64,000 nucleotides of DNA from Butyricimonas muris (GTDB taxonomy: Bacteria; Bacteroidota; Bacteroidia; Bacteroidales; Marinifilaceae). Shown piece after piece: positions 22,901 through 33,300 of this stretch (positions are counted from its first letter, which is position 1; every line of letters starts with the position of its first letter). Where the stretch lies: NCBI RefSeq assembly GCF_046365375.1, contig NZ_JBKEIT010000010.1, forward strand, positions 124,001 through 188,000. Reading direction: 5' to 3'. Both the position numbers and the translations under genes were made by a program. The notes under the pieces were generated by a model. It had not been told where the DNA came from. It did no database searches and saw only the letters and a program-made list of their open reading frames with translations.

Positions 22901-24730
22901 AAAATCGTCTTTCAGTCGGATGGTAATATCCACGTTATCTTCGCTGATGTCGGACGTAAATGTTTTGATCTCTTTGACCTCGAGCAATTCATCCTCGAAC
23001 AGGCGAATCATGTCGTCAGTCTTTTGTAACGTGTATCCGGTTGGCGGAGTAATGTACACGTTGAACGTGTTTGTTTGAATTTCTCTAAGAGTATTTAGCG
23101 TCAGGGAAGTGGATAGCACTACCGTGACGAGAAGCACCACGAGTGCGGAGATGATAACCTGTGCCGGGCGGCGGAGGGACATTTTCAGTATTGCCATGTA
23201 GATTTGCACGAGGCGGTTGTGCAGAGACAATTTGCTGAAATTAACGTCGTTCGGTTTCCTCTTCAAAATAGCATTGACAGCCATGGGGATCAACAGTAAC
23301 GCCACGACCAGCGATATGGTCAGCGTGGCGACGATGGACACCCCGATATGTTCTCCGATAAGTTTGACCTCATAACGATCGGCAAAAAGGAAAGGCAGGA
23401 ATACCATAATTGTGGTGATCGTGGCGGCAAGGACTGCTTTCCATACTTCCTCGGTTCCTTGCACGCAGGCTTCATCCGTGGGCATACCTGTGGCCTTCAG
23501 GCGATAGATATTTTCCATGACCACGATAGAATTGTCCAGTAACATTCCCACCGCGAGCGCGATACCGGTGAGGGTAAGCGTGTTGATCGAGATGCCGAAC
23601 AAGTAGAAGAAGTAGAAGGACGAGAACACGGATATCGGTATTGCGAAAGCGACAATAGACACGATATGTATTTTGCGCAAGAACAGGAAGAGGACGAAAA
23701 TAGCTAGAAAAGCTCCCGATATGGCAAGGTTGATAATCTCGTTGATATTATCACTCATGATTTCAGCCTGATCTTCCTGAATGTCGATACTGATCCCTTT
23801 GGAGGCTATCTCTTCATTCAGTCGGTCGATTTCTGCCCGTACTTTTTCAGACAAATCAATCACGTTGGTCAAAGGGGATTTGTATAATCTACAGGTTACG
23901 ACCTCCTTACCGTTTACACGGGAATAGGAGTCTTCTTCCTTCACCCCGAAGTGGATTTCCGCGATATCTTTTAGCAGAATTGGTCCTTCGGCTACAACGA
24001 TACTTCCAAGGTCTTCGGTGGCAAGGTATTCTGCCGTCACGTTGACGAAATAACGTTTATTGTTCTCGTACACGGAGCCGGCAAATGTTTTTTCCGCCAG
24101 ATTTGCAGATATCTTGCTACTGATGATAGATGGCGTGAGATTCAGTGCTTTGCATCGTTCCAAATCGATAATGACTTCGATACTTTTTTGTCGGCCACCC
24201 ACGATTCGGACTTCCGCGATACCGTCCACGCTTTCGAGATAGGGCGTGATGTCTTTATCCACGATGTTGCGGACATAGTCGATATCGTCTTCCCCGAGGA
24301 TTTGCAACTGCATGAAGTTGTCACTTGCCGAACCGGCAGAGGATTTGTTGACAGTACAAGTAAATTCTTCGGGAATGTTCTTGGATATGCTCTTTATATT
24401 TTGTTCCAGTTGCAGGAACGCGTATTTCAAGTCTACATTTTGTTTCAATGCAACTCGGATTGAAACACCTGACGAACTGATGTACGTTTCTATTTTTTCC
24501 ACTCCGTCGAGCGAACTGATAGCGCCTTCTACCGGGATAGCGGCGTGATTTTCAACGTACGTGGGGTCGAGTTCCAAATTCGAAGTGGCTCTGATGTTGA
24601 CACTCAATACCGGTAATTCGGCATTGGGAAATATTTCCATGGGCAGGTGCTTCTGGGAAAAGATTCCCATAAGTACCAACCCGATGAATAACATCGAGAT
24701 GAGAACTCGTCTTTTTATAATGGTCTTCAT
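19994..24730 (-). CDS. RND efflux permease fused to an ABC transporter ATPase
   Basis: 1578 residues, far longer than a normal RND pump (~1030). Residues 1 to about 1030 are a complete RND permease with porter domains and the TM4 motif GMLLDNSIVVMENIYR. Next come about six extra membrane segments (about 1030-1250). From about 1275 to 1578 lies a full ABC ATPase: Walker A GLLGPNGAGKTTLMR, Q-loop YLPQEFGTYENL, signature FSGGMKQRIGIAQ, Walker B ILVVDEPTAGLDP, H-loop IFSTHIIEDI. The frame is uninterrupted and motifs of both halves are intact, so it is not an obvious assembly artefact. Its ATG overlaps the stop of the upstream RND gene by 4 bp. It may couple proton-driven and ATP-driven export in one polypeptide, or the halves may act separately. 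Confidence 0.92.
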   Translation of the reverse strand: MKTIIKRRVLISMLFIGLVLMGIFSQKHLPMEIFPNAELPVLSVNIRATSNLELDPTYVENHAAIPVEGAISSLDGVEKIETYISSSGVSIRVALKQNVDLKYAFLQLEQNIKSISKNIPEEFTCTVNKSSAGSASDNFMQLQILGEDDIDYVRNIVDKDITPYLESVDGIAEVRIVGGRQKSIEVIIDLERCKALNLTPSIISSKISANLAEKTFAGSVYENNKRYFVNVTAEYLATEDLGSIVVAEGPILLKDIAEIHFGVKEEDSYSRVNGKEVVTCRLYKSPLTNVIDLSEKVRAEIDRLNEEIASKGISIDIQEDQAEIMSDNINEIINLAISGAFLAIFVLFLFLRKIHIVSIVAFAIPISVFSSFYFFYLFGISINTLTLTGIALAVGMLLDNSIVVMENIYRLKATGMPTDEACVQGTEEVWKAVLAATITTIMVFLPFLFADRYEVKLIGEHIGVSIVATLTISLVVALLLIPMAVNAILKRKPNDVNFSKLSLHNRLVQIYMAILKMSLRRPAQVIISALVVLLVTVVLSTSLTLNTLREIQTNTFNVYITPPTGYTLQKTDDMIRLFEDELLEVKEIKTFTSDISEDNVDITIRLKDDFEKINNKSIPQLKDELVRLAEKVNISKSQISLQATETAERGGGGMLGNASLLRLMNIGSQSEKVIIKGQDFEAMTNFAEYLKYQFEDLDNISYSNVSSQSGSSVAKMFFDQYLMGVNDITPGNVANELNNFGPESTASTKYKAGDEEYDIIIRDATYDEKDKTTQTRTLEDLRNMQVTNSKNGLVELRDFARINLGRDKGSIIRINQEKEVTLYYAFNSDINESKPLLEAAREEIDELVQGLDVPAGIAVQVVHEENEMDDFTFLILAAFVLIYMILASVFESISAPIVLMFTIPLAAIGSLLALLFTSNPLMNANVFIGFIILIGIVVNNSIILIDYTSLLRRTGNRKQRAIITSGLSRLRPILITAITTIVAMVPLALGTGEYVSGLGAPFAITVIGGLTMSTLLTLVIIPTLYSGMEDALARLHSQSWVMKIIQIAAFIVALTCVYFWTYTVLDRILYVILTVILVPGITWFLEDSLRRAQSNIIPADEELEIKVCNLVKIYGRPSRFEREWTSGLKIRERLGLKEQYREWKDLQPLLWSLPILGFMYYFTFSYQVLFLWAVIFAFITWIMTLGTMNIFREFCENRNDKMIAKLLRIIAIAIYYAGPFVILYWSSNKFDNSGGAIFLGMFWYIGIAARYLSNKINKENINIDLIDGRFRMLKKTIFRMASKAPFIGVKKKPFKALSSVSMEIHTGMFGLLGPNGAGKTTLMRIICGIFEQSYGKIFINGIDTQKKREELQGLIGYLPQEFGTYENLTAWEFLEYQALLKGIYNKRVRQNRIAEVLSAVHMYENKDKKIGGFSGGMKQRIGIAQTLLNLPRILVVDEPTAGLDPRERIRFRNLLVELSRNRIVIFSTHIIEDIASSCNQVGVINKGELKYHGTPSDMANIAKDVTWTFEVPVRDFAKLPSDLLVVHHIRQGDMIKVRCLSERKPAENAERILPALEDSYLWLLRTVKIENKEQIITQ

Positions 24731-27700
24731 GACTTCTTTTTATCAATAACGTAATACACACATGGAATGACGATCAAGGTCATGACGGTAGAGGTCAGAA
24801 GCCCCCCGATAACCGCTAATGCCATGGGAGATCGGAGCGAAGCCCCTTCCCCGAAACCGAAACACATGGGGAGCAATGCCAGAATAGTGGTGGCACTGGT
24901 CATGATGATCGGGCGTACGCGGTGTTGGGCAGCCATCTTGATAGCATCGTCCAACGGGTGACCGTCCGCTTTCAGGCGGTTGATTGCATCCACGAGTATA
25001 ATAGAACTGTTCACGGCAATACCGGCAAGCATGATGATACCGATAAATGCCATCATGTTGAGTGTTTGTCCGGTAATCAGGAATGCCCACACGCAACCTA
25101 CCCCGGCTAACGGGATGGTCAGCAGAATAGTGAACGGGTGGCGTAAAGATTCGAACTGGGCAGCCATAACCATATACACTAACAGTATGGACAGACCTAA
25201 GGCGAAGCCCAGTCCGCCGAATGATTCTTGTCTTTTTTCTTCCTCTCCGGTAATCTTTGCCGTGTATTTTGCCGGGAACTCTACTTCCGATAGTTTTTCG
25301 CGTATGGAAGGAGTGATGTGGCTTAACGTGTATCCTTTGTCGATCATCGCCGTAACCGTACCCGTGCGGCTTTGGTTTACTCTGCCGATTTCCCGCGGAG
25401 CGGAAGTGATTTCGATATCCGCTATTTCAGCGAGGCGATATTTTTTGTCCCCTTGTGTGATTTCGATTTGTTCCATCTCTGAAAGAGAAACTTCGGGTAC
25501 TTTGATACTGATATCGATAGTTTCGCCCTTGTTCTCGAAAGAACCCGCTTCTTTACCGTTCAGTTTTTCACTTACCTGATCACTTACTTCTTTGACATTG
25601 ATTCCGTAGATACCGCTTTTCAACCGGTCGATCTTGATGTTTACCTCGGGAGCGCCCTGTTCCATAGAGGTCTTGATATCATAGAGTCCGGGGATGCCCG
25701 ATATCTTTTCTTTTATGGAGGAACACAATTCGTTTAATATATCCAACTCTTCTCCCTTCACTTCGATCACGAGAGGGGCTCCTTCCGTGCCGAGAATACT
25801 TTGTAAGGCGGACTCTCCTTTTTCGTAGGAGATTTCAACACCTTCGGGGAGTTGGTAGTTCGCGTTTATATTCGTGATAAAATAATCAGCGTCCAGTTTG
25901 GAATCTTTTTTAATTTTCACGGTTACTTGCGCTTGGTTGTCTTCTTCCAGTTTGCCGCCGCTCGTGCTTTCCAGATTGGAGGGACCGACTTGCGTGTATA
26001 TCCATTCGATATCATCGCCGCCCAGCGTGCGTGCGGCATCTTCAATGGTCGCCACGGCATTGTCCGTGTTTTGCAGTCGGGTACCGGGTTCCATATTGAT
26101 GAGTATGGCAAGCTCTTTGGATTCCGCTTTCGGCATGAACTCCATCCCGATAAAAGGCAGCATCAAGTAAGATATTACCATCAGGACGAGAGCCGCCAGA
26201 ATAACGGCATATTTTACTTTTAATACGCGTCCCACGAAGTTACCGAAACCTTTTATCGTGATGGCATGACCTTTTCTTCTGTCTTTTTTACCCAGAAATT
26301 TTGACACGAGCATGGGAATGAACAAGATGGACACGAACAGAGAGGATAGCAGCGAGAAGCTGACCGTCCATGCCTGTTCTTTAAACAGTTCACCTGCCGC
26401 ACCTTGCAGGTAAACAATCGGGAGGAACACGACAATGGTGGTTAAGGTGGATGCCGTGATTGCTCCTGCCACTTCCGATGTGCCTCGCACCGCTGCTTCG
26501 GTGGGCGAGAGGTGATTCTCTTCCATGTTTCGGAAGATATTCTCCATGACCACGATAGCGTTGTCCACGAGCATACCCGCCCCTAAGGCAAGTCCCCCCA
26601 ATGTCATGATATTGATGGATAGCCCGTTGAAGTACATCAGGTTGAACGTGGCGATAATAGATATCGGAATGGATACACTCACGATAAGCGTCATGTTCAC
26701 CCGTCGCAGGAATAAATAAAGAATGATAACTGCGAGCAGAATACCTATCAAAGCGGAGTCCTTCACTTCATTGATAGAACTTCCGATAAAATCACCTTGG
26801 TTGCTGATCACGTGGAACTCGTATCCCGGTAAACTTTTTTGGAATTCATCGAGTTTCACGAGCAGGTTATCGACGGCATTTACCGTGTTGTACTTGTTCT
26901 CCTTGTATATACTGATACCCAAGCAACGTTCACCGTTGTAACGGGCGATATTCTCGGGTTCTTGATTGCGGATACTTACCGTGGCGACATCTTTCAAGTA
27001 GATTGGGGCTTTCGGTTTACTCGAACCTGTTGACGCTTGTGATGATGCGTTGGAGGTGGAAGAGGTATTTTCCTTGAAAGCGACAATGATGTTTTCAATA
27101 TCTTCAATGGTATTGATCAGATTCGCACCCTTTACCATGTACCGGATGTCATTGTCGGTAATCGTTCCCCCGGACACGTTTTGACTCATGCCGGTAATCT
27201 GGGAAGCGATGGTGTTTGCCGTCAACCCGAAAGCTTCCAGCATGTAGGCGTCCGTGGAGATTTCCACGATAGCTTGCTCCTGACCGCTTAATTGAATATC
27301 TGCTATTCCACCCACGCGGACAAGTTCGTTGCGCATATAATTCTCCGCGACCTTACGTAACTCGTTCATGTCTTTGATCTCGTTGTGCGTGAGCGCGATG
27401 GTCATAATCGGACTGGCGTTCGCGTCATAACGGGTGACGTTAATCTCGTCCACGTTGTCCTGTTGGGCATAGGTGGAAACTGCGCGTTGCAGATCTAAAA
27501 AAGCGGCATCCATATCCTGATCCCAGCCGTATTCAACCGTGATTTTGGAATATCCTACCCTGCTGATGCTGTAAACGCTTTGTACACCTTCCTGTCGTGC
27601 GGCAGTACCCTCGACTTTTTGAGTGATTTGTCTTTCAACCTCTTCCGGTGGTCTTTGTCCGCTTTTTACTTCCACGTAAAGGGCGGGATTTTTCAAGTCG

Positions 27701-27816
27701 GGAAAAAGGTCTGTTCCCAGTTTATTATAAGATATCGTACCCAGTAAACATACCGCCAGCGTGAGCATAAGCACGCTCACCGGGTATTTTACTGCAAATT
27801 TGGTGATACTGTTCAT
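24727..27816 (-). CDS. RND efflux pump permease
   Basis: 1029 residues, normal length for an RND inner-membrane pump. It starts MNSITKFAVKYPVSVLMLTL (TM1) and has two large porter loops and TM4 GAGMLVDNAIVVMENIFR; the second of the usual Asp pair is Asn, common in Bacteroidetes homologues. An unusual Ser/Ala-rich insert (TSSTSNASSQASTGSSKPK) lies near residue 260. It is encoded 6 bp after the membrane-fusion protein and overlaps the RND-ABC gene by 4 bp, so both pump chains probably assemble together, perhaps as a heteromer, with the MFP and TolC of this operon. Confidence 0.94.
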   Translation of the reverse strand: MNSITKFAVKYPVSVLMLTLAVCLLGTISYNKLGTDLFPDLKNPALYVEVKSGQRPPEEVERQITQKVEGTAARQEGVQSVYSISRVGYSKITVEYGWDQDMDAAFLDLQRAVSTYAQQDNVDEINVTRYDANASPIMTIALTHNEIKDMNELRKVAENYMRNELVRVGGIADIQLSGQEQAIVEISTDAYMLEAFGLTANTIASQITGMSQNVSGGTITDNDIRYMVKGANLINTIEDIENIIVAFKENTSSTSNASSQASTGSSKPKAPIYLKDVATVSIRNQEPENIARYNGERCLGISIYKENKYNTVNAVDNLLVKLDEFQKSLPGYEFHVISNQGDFIGSSINEVKDSALIGILLAVIILYLFLRRVNMTLIVSVSIPISIIATFNLMYFNGLSINIMTLGGLALGAGMLVDNAIVVMENIFRNMEENHLSPTEAAVRGTSEVAGAITASTLTTIVVFLPIVYLQGAAGELFKEQAWTVSFSLLSSLFVSILFIPMLVSKFLGKKDRRKGHAITIKGFGNFVGRVLKVKYAVILAALVLMVISYLMLPFIGMEFMPKAESKELAILINMEPGTRLQNTDNAVATIEDAARTLGGDDIEWIYTQVGPSNLESTSGGKLEEDNQAQVTVKIKKDSKLDADYFITNINANYQLPEGVEISYEKGESALQSILGTEGAPLVIEVKGEELDILNELCSSIKEKISGIPGLYDIKTSMEQGAPEVNIKIDRLKSGIYGINVKEVSDQVSEKLNGKEAGSFENKGETIDISIKVPEVSLSEMEQIEITQGDKKYRLAEIADIEITSAPREIGRVNQSRTGTVTAMIDKGYTLSHITPSIREKLSEVEFPAKYTAKITGEEEKRQESFGGLGFALGLSILLVYMVMAAQFESLRHPFTILLTIPLAGVGCVWAFLITGQTLNMMAFIGIIMLAGIAVNSSIILVDAINRLKADGHPLDDAIKMAAQHRVRPIIMTSATTILALLPMCFGFGEGASLRSPMALAVIGGLLTSTVMTLIVIPCVYYVIDKKKS

Positions 27817-27822
27817 ATCGTT

Positions 27823-28887
27823 TTATTTCATGATTTTTACTTTGCCTCTGTTTCTCAAGAACTCGTAACCTTTGATAACGATCTTGTCACCCTCGTTCAA
27901 GCCTTCCGTGACTTCCGTGTAGCGGTCGTCGCTGATGCCTGTTTTGATGTATTTCTCCACGGCACGATTCTGTTCCACCGTGAATACGTTACGCATTCCC
28001 CGGCGGGCATTGACGATTTCTTTCGGGATAAATAACACGGAGTCTCTTTGCAAAGTAATAATCTCGCCTTTGGCGAACATTCCGGGACGTAATTTCAATT
28101 CCGGGTTGTTAATAGCGATGTATCCGGAGAATGTACGGGTTTCCTCGTTAATTGCCGGGGATAACTGGGATACGGTTCCGGATAAAGTATCTGATTTTAT
28201 ATTATAGTTGGTAACTAATACTTTTTGTCCCACTTTCACTTTTTCGATGGCATTTTCCGGAAGTGCGATTTCCATATACATCTGGCTGTAGTCCATCATA
28301 CCCACGATGATTTCGCCGGAAGCAACGTCTATTCCCGGTGTGAAATAGGGTAAAGTGACGATTACCCCTTTAAACGGGGCTCTGATATTTATTTTTTCCA
28401 ACTCGGTATTTGCCGTTTCCAGTGCGGTTTGTGCTTGGATATAACTGCTCTCGGCGTTCAACACGTCTTTTTCGGTTGCCCCTCCTTTATCATACACGAC
28501 CTTTTGCCCGTCCCATTCTTTTCTGGCAATATCAACTTGCATTTTCTTGGTTTGCAGTGATATGCTGTTCTCGTGTTCCTTGTTGTTCAGTTTCACGATG
28601 ACGGCTCCCGCTTCCACGATGTCACCTAATTTGTAGGGGCGTCCGGTTTTGGGATTATTCATCAGTTCGTATTTACCGGTAATCTCTGATTTTATCTCGG
28701 CGGTTTTGGAGGCTTTTGCCGTACCCGTGGTGGTGGTCAATTCACGAATATTCCGTTTGCCGACTTCCGTGAGCCAGACGGGTGTTGTTGTTTCGGAAGA
28801 AGAGCTCGAACGTTGTTCATTACAGGCGTTCAGTGAAAATGCGAGTAGAATGAACCCGATATATTTTATTGATTTATTTGTAGCCAT
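27823..28887 (-). CDS. Membrane-fusion protein (RND periplasmic adaptor), lipoprotein
   Basis: 354 residues. The lipobox is SLNAC with Cys at about 22. It has barrel-sandwich halves (AEIKSEITGKYELMNN; INIRAPFKGVIVTLPYFTPG), a central alpha-hairpin (about residues 110-160) and C-terminal beta-barrel domains ending VIKGYEFLRNRGKVKI. It bridges the inner-membrane RND pumps to the TolC channel. It follows the TolC gene by 21 bp and precedes the pump by 6 bp. Confidence 0.93.
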   Translation of the reverse strand: MATNKSIKYIGFILLAFSLNACNEQRSSSSSETTTPVWLTEVGKRNIRELTTTTGTAKASKTAEIKSEITGKYELMNNPKTGRPYKLGDIVEAGAVIVKLNNKEHENSISLQTKKMQVDIARKEWDGQKVVYDKGGATEKDVLNAESSYIQAQTALETANTELEKINIRAPFKGVIVTLPYFTPGIDVASGEIIVGMMDYSQMYMEIALPENAIEKVKVGQKVLVTNYNIKSDTLSGTVSQLSPAINEETRTFSGYIAINNPELKLRPGMFAKGEIITLQRDSVLFIPKEIVNARRGMRNVFTVEQNRAVEKYIKTGISDDRYTEVTEGLNEGDKIVIKGYEFLRNRGKVKIMK

Positions 28888-28908
28888 AGTTGTTATATTT
28901 TGTTGTTT

Positions 28909-30384
28909 TTATTTTAGCAAGTCCACGGGTAAATAAGAAGTGTTCGTTTGGAAATCCCACAATGTCTGGATTTTCAAATCAAGTAATTTCAGTTTATAAC
29001 TGATGATCGTGTTCGTGTATTCAGTTTTGGCACTGGTTAGCTGATCTTGTTGATTCTTTAAATCTAAACCCGATAGAGAACCGCTGCGGTATTTTTCCAC
29101 GCTGATATCATACGTGCGTTCGGCGTTTTCCACGTTTTTGCGTGCGATCTCTATTTTTTTCACGAGGCTGGGAAGTTCCCGGCATATTTGACGAATTTCG
29201 AGTACAACGCTTTTTTTGTATTCGGCTAAATCGATATCTTTATTTTCATTTGCAATCTGAGCCTTGCGTATAGCAGCTTTGCGAGTCCCCCAATCCCAAA
29301 CCGGGATGGTAAGAGTGACTCCCACGGATTCGTTATCTTCCGGTTTGGTGAAAGCACCTTTTACCTTATCTCCATTACCGAATAAACCGACTTGGGCGGA
29401 AATATTTCCCTTGAATTCATTTGTTGCTTTTGCCGCGATCAAATCAAAGAGACCTTGCTCGACACTGATCTGTTTTTGCCGGATCTCCATTCTTTGTTCC
29501 AAAGCATATTTGATAGCCAAGTTTTGGTCAACCTCTACCGGTGTAATATCTGTATTCGTGAGTACACTGATGTCCATTTCCAAAGGTAAACCCAAGGTTT
29601 GCTTGAATTGGTCTTTGGTAGACTCGTAATTTGTTTCAGCACTATACAGGCTTGTTTCATTATTTGCCAGAGTTACTTCCGATTGGAATAACTCTTCTTT
29701 TGGAAGTAGGCCTTGTTCAACCTTATTCTTGGTTATTTCATAGTTTTGCTTTGCACTTTCGAATGCTTCCCGTGCGTCTGTCAGGCTTTTGAAACTTTGG
29801 TAAACATTGTAAAATCCTGAAGTTACCGTCTTTTCAATGTTTAGTTGTGCCATAGCATAACTTATCTTGGCATTTTCCAAATCGAATTCCAATTGTTTCA
29901 AATCGATTTTGGTTCGATTATAGGTAAAAATAGGTTGATTCAATCGTAATGACAGGCGATTGGAAAAAGAAGTGTTTGTTAGATTGTTGGATTGATTCTG
30001 TGCATCTTGCCAGTTGAAATCATTACTTAGCGTCAATGTACCGTCGGTCCATTTCAAAGGTTGAGTGATACTGAAATTACCTCCGGCACTCATGGTACGG
30101 TAGGTATTCCATGTTGAACTTATTTCCTCGAAACTACTGCTTCTGGAATAGTTAAAAGGGCTCAAATCGAATTGGAATAAAGATTTTAAGGATGCTTTTC
30201 GTTGAAGTAAAGACAGTTCACTCTGTTCAAGTGACATTTTACTTTGTATCAACGACGGGCTTTGTTGATAAGCGATCTCCAAAGCCTTTTCTAGCGTCAA
30301 AATCTCTTGAGCGGACGTTGTTCCCGGGGAGAATATGATCAGTAGCCCGGAAATGATCAACGATAATGACGTACGTGTTTTCAT
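28909..30384 (-). CDS. TolC-family outer membrane protein
   Basis: 491 residues with a signal peptide ending GTTSAQ, then ILTLEKALEIAYQQSPSLIQ, and two OEP repeats rich in long helices (NYEITKNKVEQGLLPKEELF; RTYDISVEKYRSGSLSGLDL). It forms the outer-membrane exit duct for the operon's RND/MFP complex. It lies 15 bp after the ABC permease-peptidase-like gene, which places this duct between ABC and RND components. Confidence 0.93.
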   Translation of the reverse strand: MKTRTSLSLIISGLLIIFSPGTTSAQEILTLEKALEIAYQQSPSLIQSKMSLEQSELSLLQRKASLKSLFQFDLSPFNYSRSSSFEEISSTWNTYRTMSAGGNFSITQPLKWTDGTLTLSNDFNWQDAQNQSNNLTNTSFSNRLSLRLNQPIFTYNRTKIDLKQLEFDLENAKISYAMAQLNIEKTVTSGFYNVYQSFKSLTDAREAFESAKQNYEITKNKVEQGLLPKEELFQSEVTLANNETSLYSAETNYESTKDQFKQTLGLPLEMDISVLTNTDITPVEVDQNLAIKYALEQRMEIRQKQISVEQGLFDLIAAKATNEFKGNISAQVGLFGNGDKVKGAFTKPEDNESVGVTLTIPVWDWGTRKAAIRKAQIANENKDIDLAEYKKSVVLEIRQICRELPSLVKKIEIARKNVENAERTYDISVEKYRSGSLSGLDLKNQQDQLTSAKTEYTNTIISYKLKLLDLKIQTLWDFQTNTSYLPVDLLK

Positions 30385-30399
30385 AAACTGTTATTGTTA

Positions 30400-33300
30400 T
30401 TATTTATTATTACTCGTGTAAACCCATTTTACCGCGTCGGCAATGATGATTTGTCCCGGTTCGGAACCTCTGTCACTCAAGGTAACTTTGGCGTTACCCT
30501 CCGAGAAATAGAAACTTCCGAGGGAAACCCAACCGGTGGTATTCCTGCCTCCCGTTTCGACAGACACTTCCTCTTCGCCGTCGTCATGTTTTACTGTATA
30601 ATATTGGTATCTTTTGGGTTGTTCTCCACGGCCCCACATCATCCTGTCCATGCCGGGCGAGCTGTAAACGAAAACTTCATAGAAACCGGGGATTTGGATT
30701 CGCGTGTTCCATTCCGCTTGATTGTTCCCGCTTCCTGATTTCTTGTACATGGCACTATTAATATAGTCACCGTAATAATTTATACCGACGGTTGCCGTCC
30801 ATTTACTTGGGGGCATCCAGAAATTCAAGTTTTTATACTTGTCTTCTTCCTCCTTTTTGAAAAGAGATTGTAACGTATTCTTCTGGTTCGACTCGATTAC
30901 ACGGAAACCTTTGTCCTCGTTGTCGACCGTGATTTCTTTCGGGTTAAAGGCGAAAACGGTAGGATTACCCGCGAAGATACCGCTTACCGTGTCGGTCGAG
31001 GTTGTGGTCACTTTCGCGAAATTATGCATGATATCGCTCGGAAGATTCTGGGCAATATTCGTGTTGATCGTCAAGTTGCTGGGGCGATCGTCGCAAAGGA
31101 TTCTAATCTCTTTATAACTTCTCGCGTCGATAATAAAATTTTTTGGCGGATTCTCTTCCATTTGGGCTGCTCTTCCCCGTCTGCCGGGACCACCTCGCAT
31201 GAAACCGCCCTGTTCAACGCTGACAGAGATGATTCCGTCAATATTTGTCGGGTTATAAACTTGGAAGTGTACCATGTATTTCGTGTATTCACCTATGGCA
31301 ACCTCGTCCGCGTCTATCCCTTTTACAATAAATAATGGCGTGGCGTTTATCGAGTACCACCCGGGAATGAAATCCATCAAGTTGAAATGGAATTTACGGA
31401 TAAATTCATTATTCAAACGTGTGAAGTTGACTTCTTGGAATTTATATTTCTGAGAGAAGTCGGTCATGAATTTCTTGAAGTCTTCAGAGGGAACTCGTGA
31501 AGTGATATAATTTCGCAGGTATATCCCTTTTAATTTCATCATCTCGTAGAACACTTCCGTGGAAAGCGTGTTGTCCAGAACGGCTTGTTCAAAACTCTTG
31601 CCGTTCAAATAGGCCGAAGCCCGTTGACTGTCCCCCATGCCCGAGAACATACGGAACCACCTTCTTCCGGGATTTGATTCTTCCTGCTTCAACATGGTGT
31701 TCATCACGATGTCAATAATCGGGAAGTCCTGCGAATAGATAGATGTCGCGTAGTTAAAGTACATGGACGAGATGTCGTATTTATTTAATTTGGATGTACC
31801 GGACCAACCGCTGGTAAACATATTGACAAAAGAATTACCCTCTTCTTGATAGGTTTCTTCCGATTGGAACACGCTGCGGATAAAATCACGTATCGTGTTC
31901 ATTTCAAGATCAATATCTTCCGATGAACCTCCCCGCGGATCATTTTGAGCCCACATTTTCATCCTTTTCTTGGAGGCTTTGAAATCGCTGCGCGGCAGAG
32001 TGGCTGCCAGTTCGGGCAAGAACACCATTTCCGGTTGCATCTGTTCGCTATTGCCTTTCCAGTTGCGCACGTATCCGGCATAAGAGATGGGCGTTTCCGC
32101 CAAGACCAGCTTGGGGAACGGGTATTTGCGTCCCTTGCGCATCTCGTATTCCGTTTTGACATCTGAAAGGAAACCGGCTAGGGTATCCGCCATGTTCGGA
32201 AATTCTTTCGAGAAGTAATCGTGACCTTTAAAATTGTATAGTTCGATTTCCACGGAATCTACCGTAACGCTTTTTTTCTCGTAATCCCCGATTGCCAGAC
32301 TTACCCCCAGTAAGGGAGCTGCATTGGTGAATAACGTCGTGTCGCCGCTTCGGGAGGAAGTACCTTGAGATAAAACCACGCGTTCCGTCGGGTTATACAC
32401 TTTTAAAGAGAACGTGGCGAAATTCTTCCTTATATTATAAGGTGCTTCCGGGTTTACAGGAGGCAACGTGGTCGGGTACCAGAGACATTCCGGGGTTAAC
32501 AGGGTAAATTTGTCCTGCACGTAAGCGTAGTTCTTCCCGAATCGGAGAATGCTATTCCCGTTTTGAGTGTCATAATATTCCTCGTCCGTGATATCCAGAT
32601 AGCAAATATTCTCGTCTATCGTACCTTGGTAACTGATTTGAAGTTCAGCCGTTTCATAAGGACGGAGTTTGTAATCCGCCACAACAACTTGAGCGTCCCT
32701 CTCGAAGGGGATATCCTGTCCCTTCGCGGTTAATTTCTCGACCTTCAACGACGGGTTCAAATATAGTAATACGTTATTGATCGTTTTGTGATTCCGGTTC
32801 TGTACTTGCAGGTTTGCCGTAACCGAGATTTCTTTTTTGTTTTGTGAATAAGTGATATCCTGACTCAATAAATTAACTTTATCCGCGATGTTGTATTTTT
32901 GGTATTTCTCGGAATACAGGTGGCGTTGATTATCGATGTGATGGTAGGTGGAATAGTAAGAGTACCCGCAACCTAATCCCAGAATCATGATAACGCAACC
33001 GATAAAGTTGAGTAAGATATTTTTCTTGGGATGCAAAGGAAGACGGTTTACCAGTGCGATAGTGAAAGAAAGTAATCCCATACCCAAGAACAGGAACGTG
33101 AAGCGTTGTGTCAGATAGGGAACGAGATTCGTGTGTCCCAGCACTTCGGAAAACATGTTCGGGACGGTAAGTGCGAAAAAGTCAAACGTTCCTTGCTCCA
33201 CTCCGCCCAAGTACAACAATGTACCGCTTATGAATCCCAGCATGATGATAAATGTTACCGCTTGGTTGCGGACAAAGCTCATGACCACGAATGAAAGACC

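Noticed and set aside
24727..24730. Possible frameshift between the two RND genes
   Set aside because: The 4-bp ATGA overlap is ordinary translational coupling and both proteins have complete ends.
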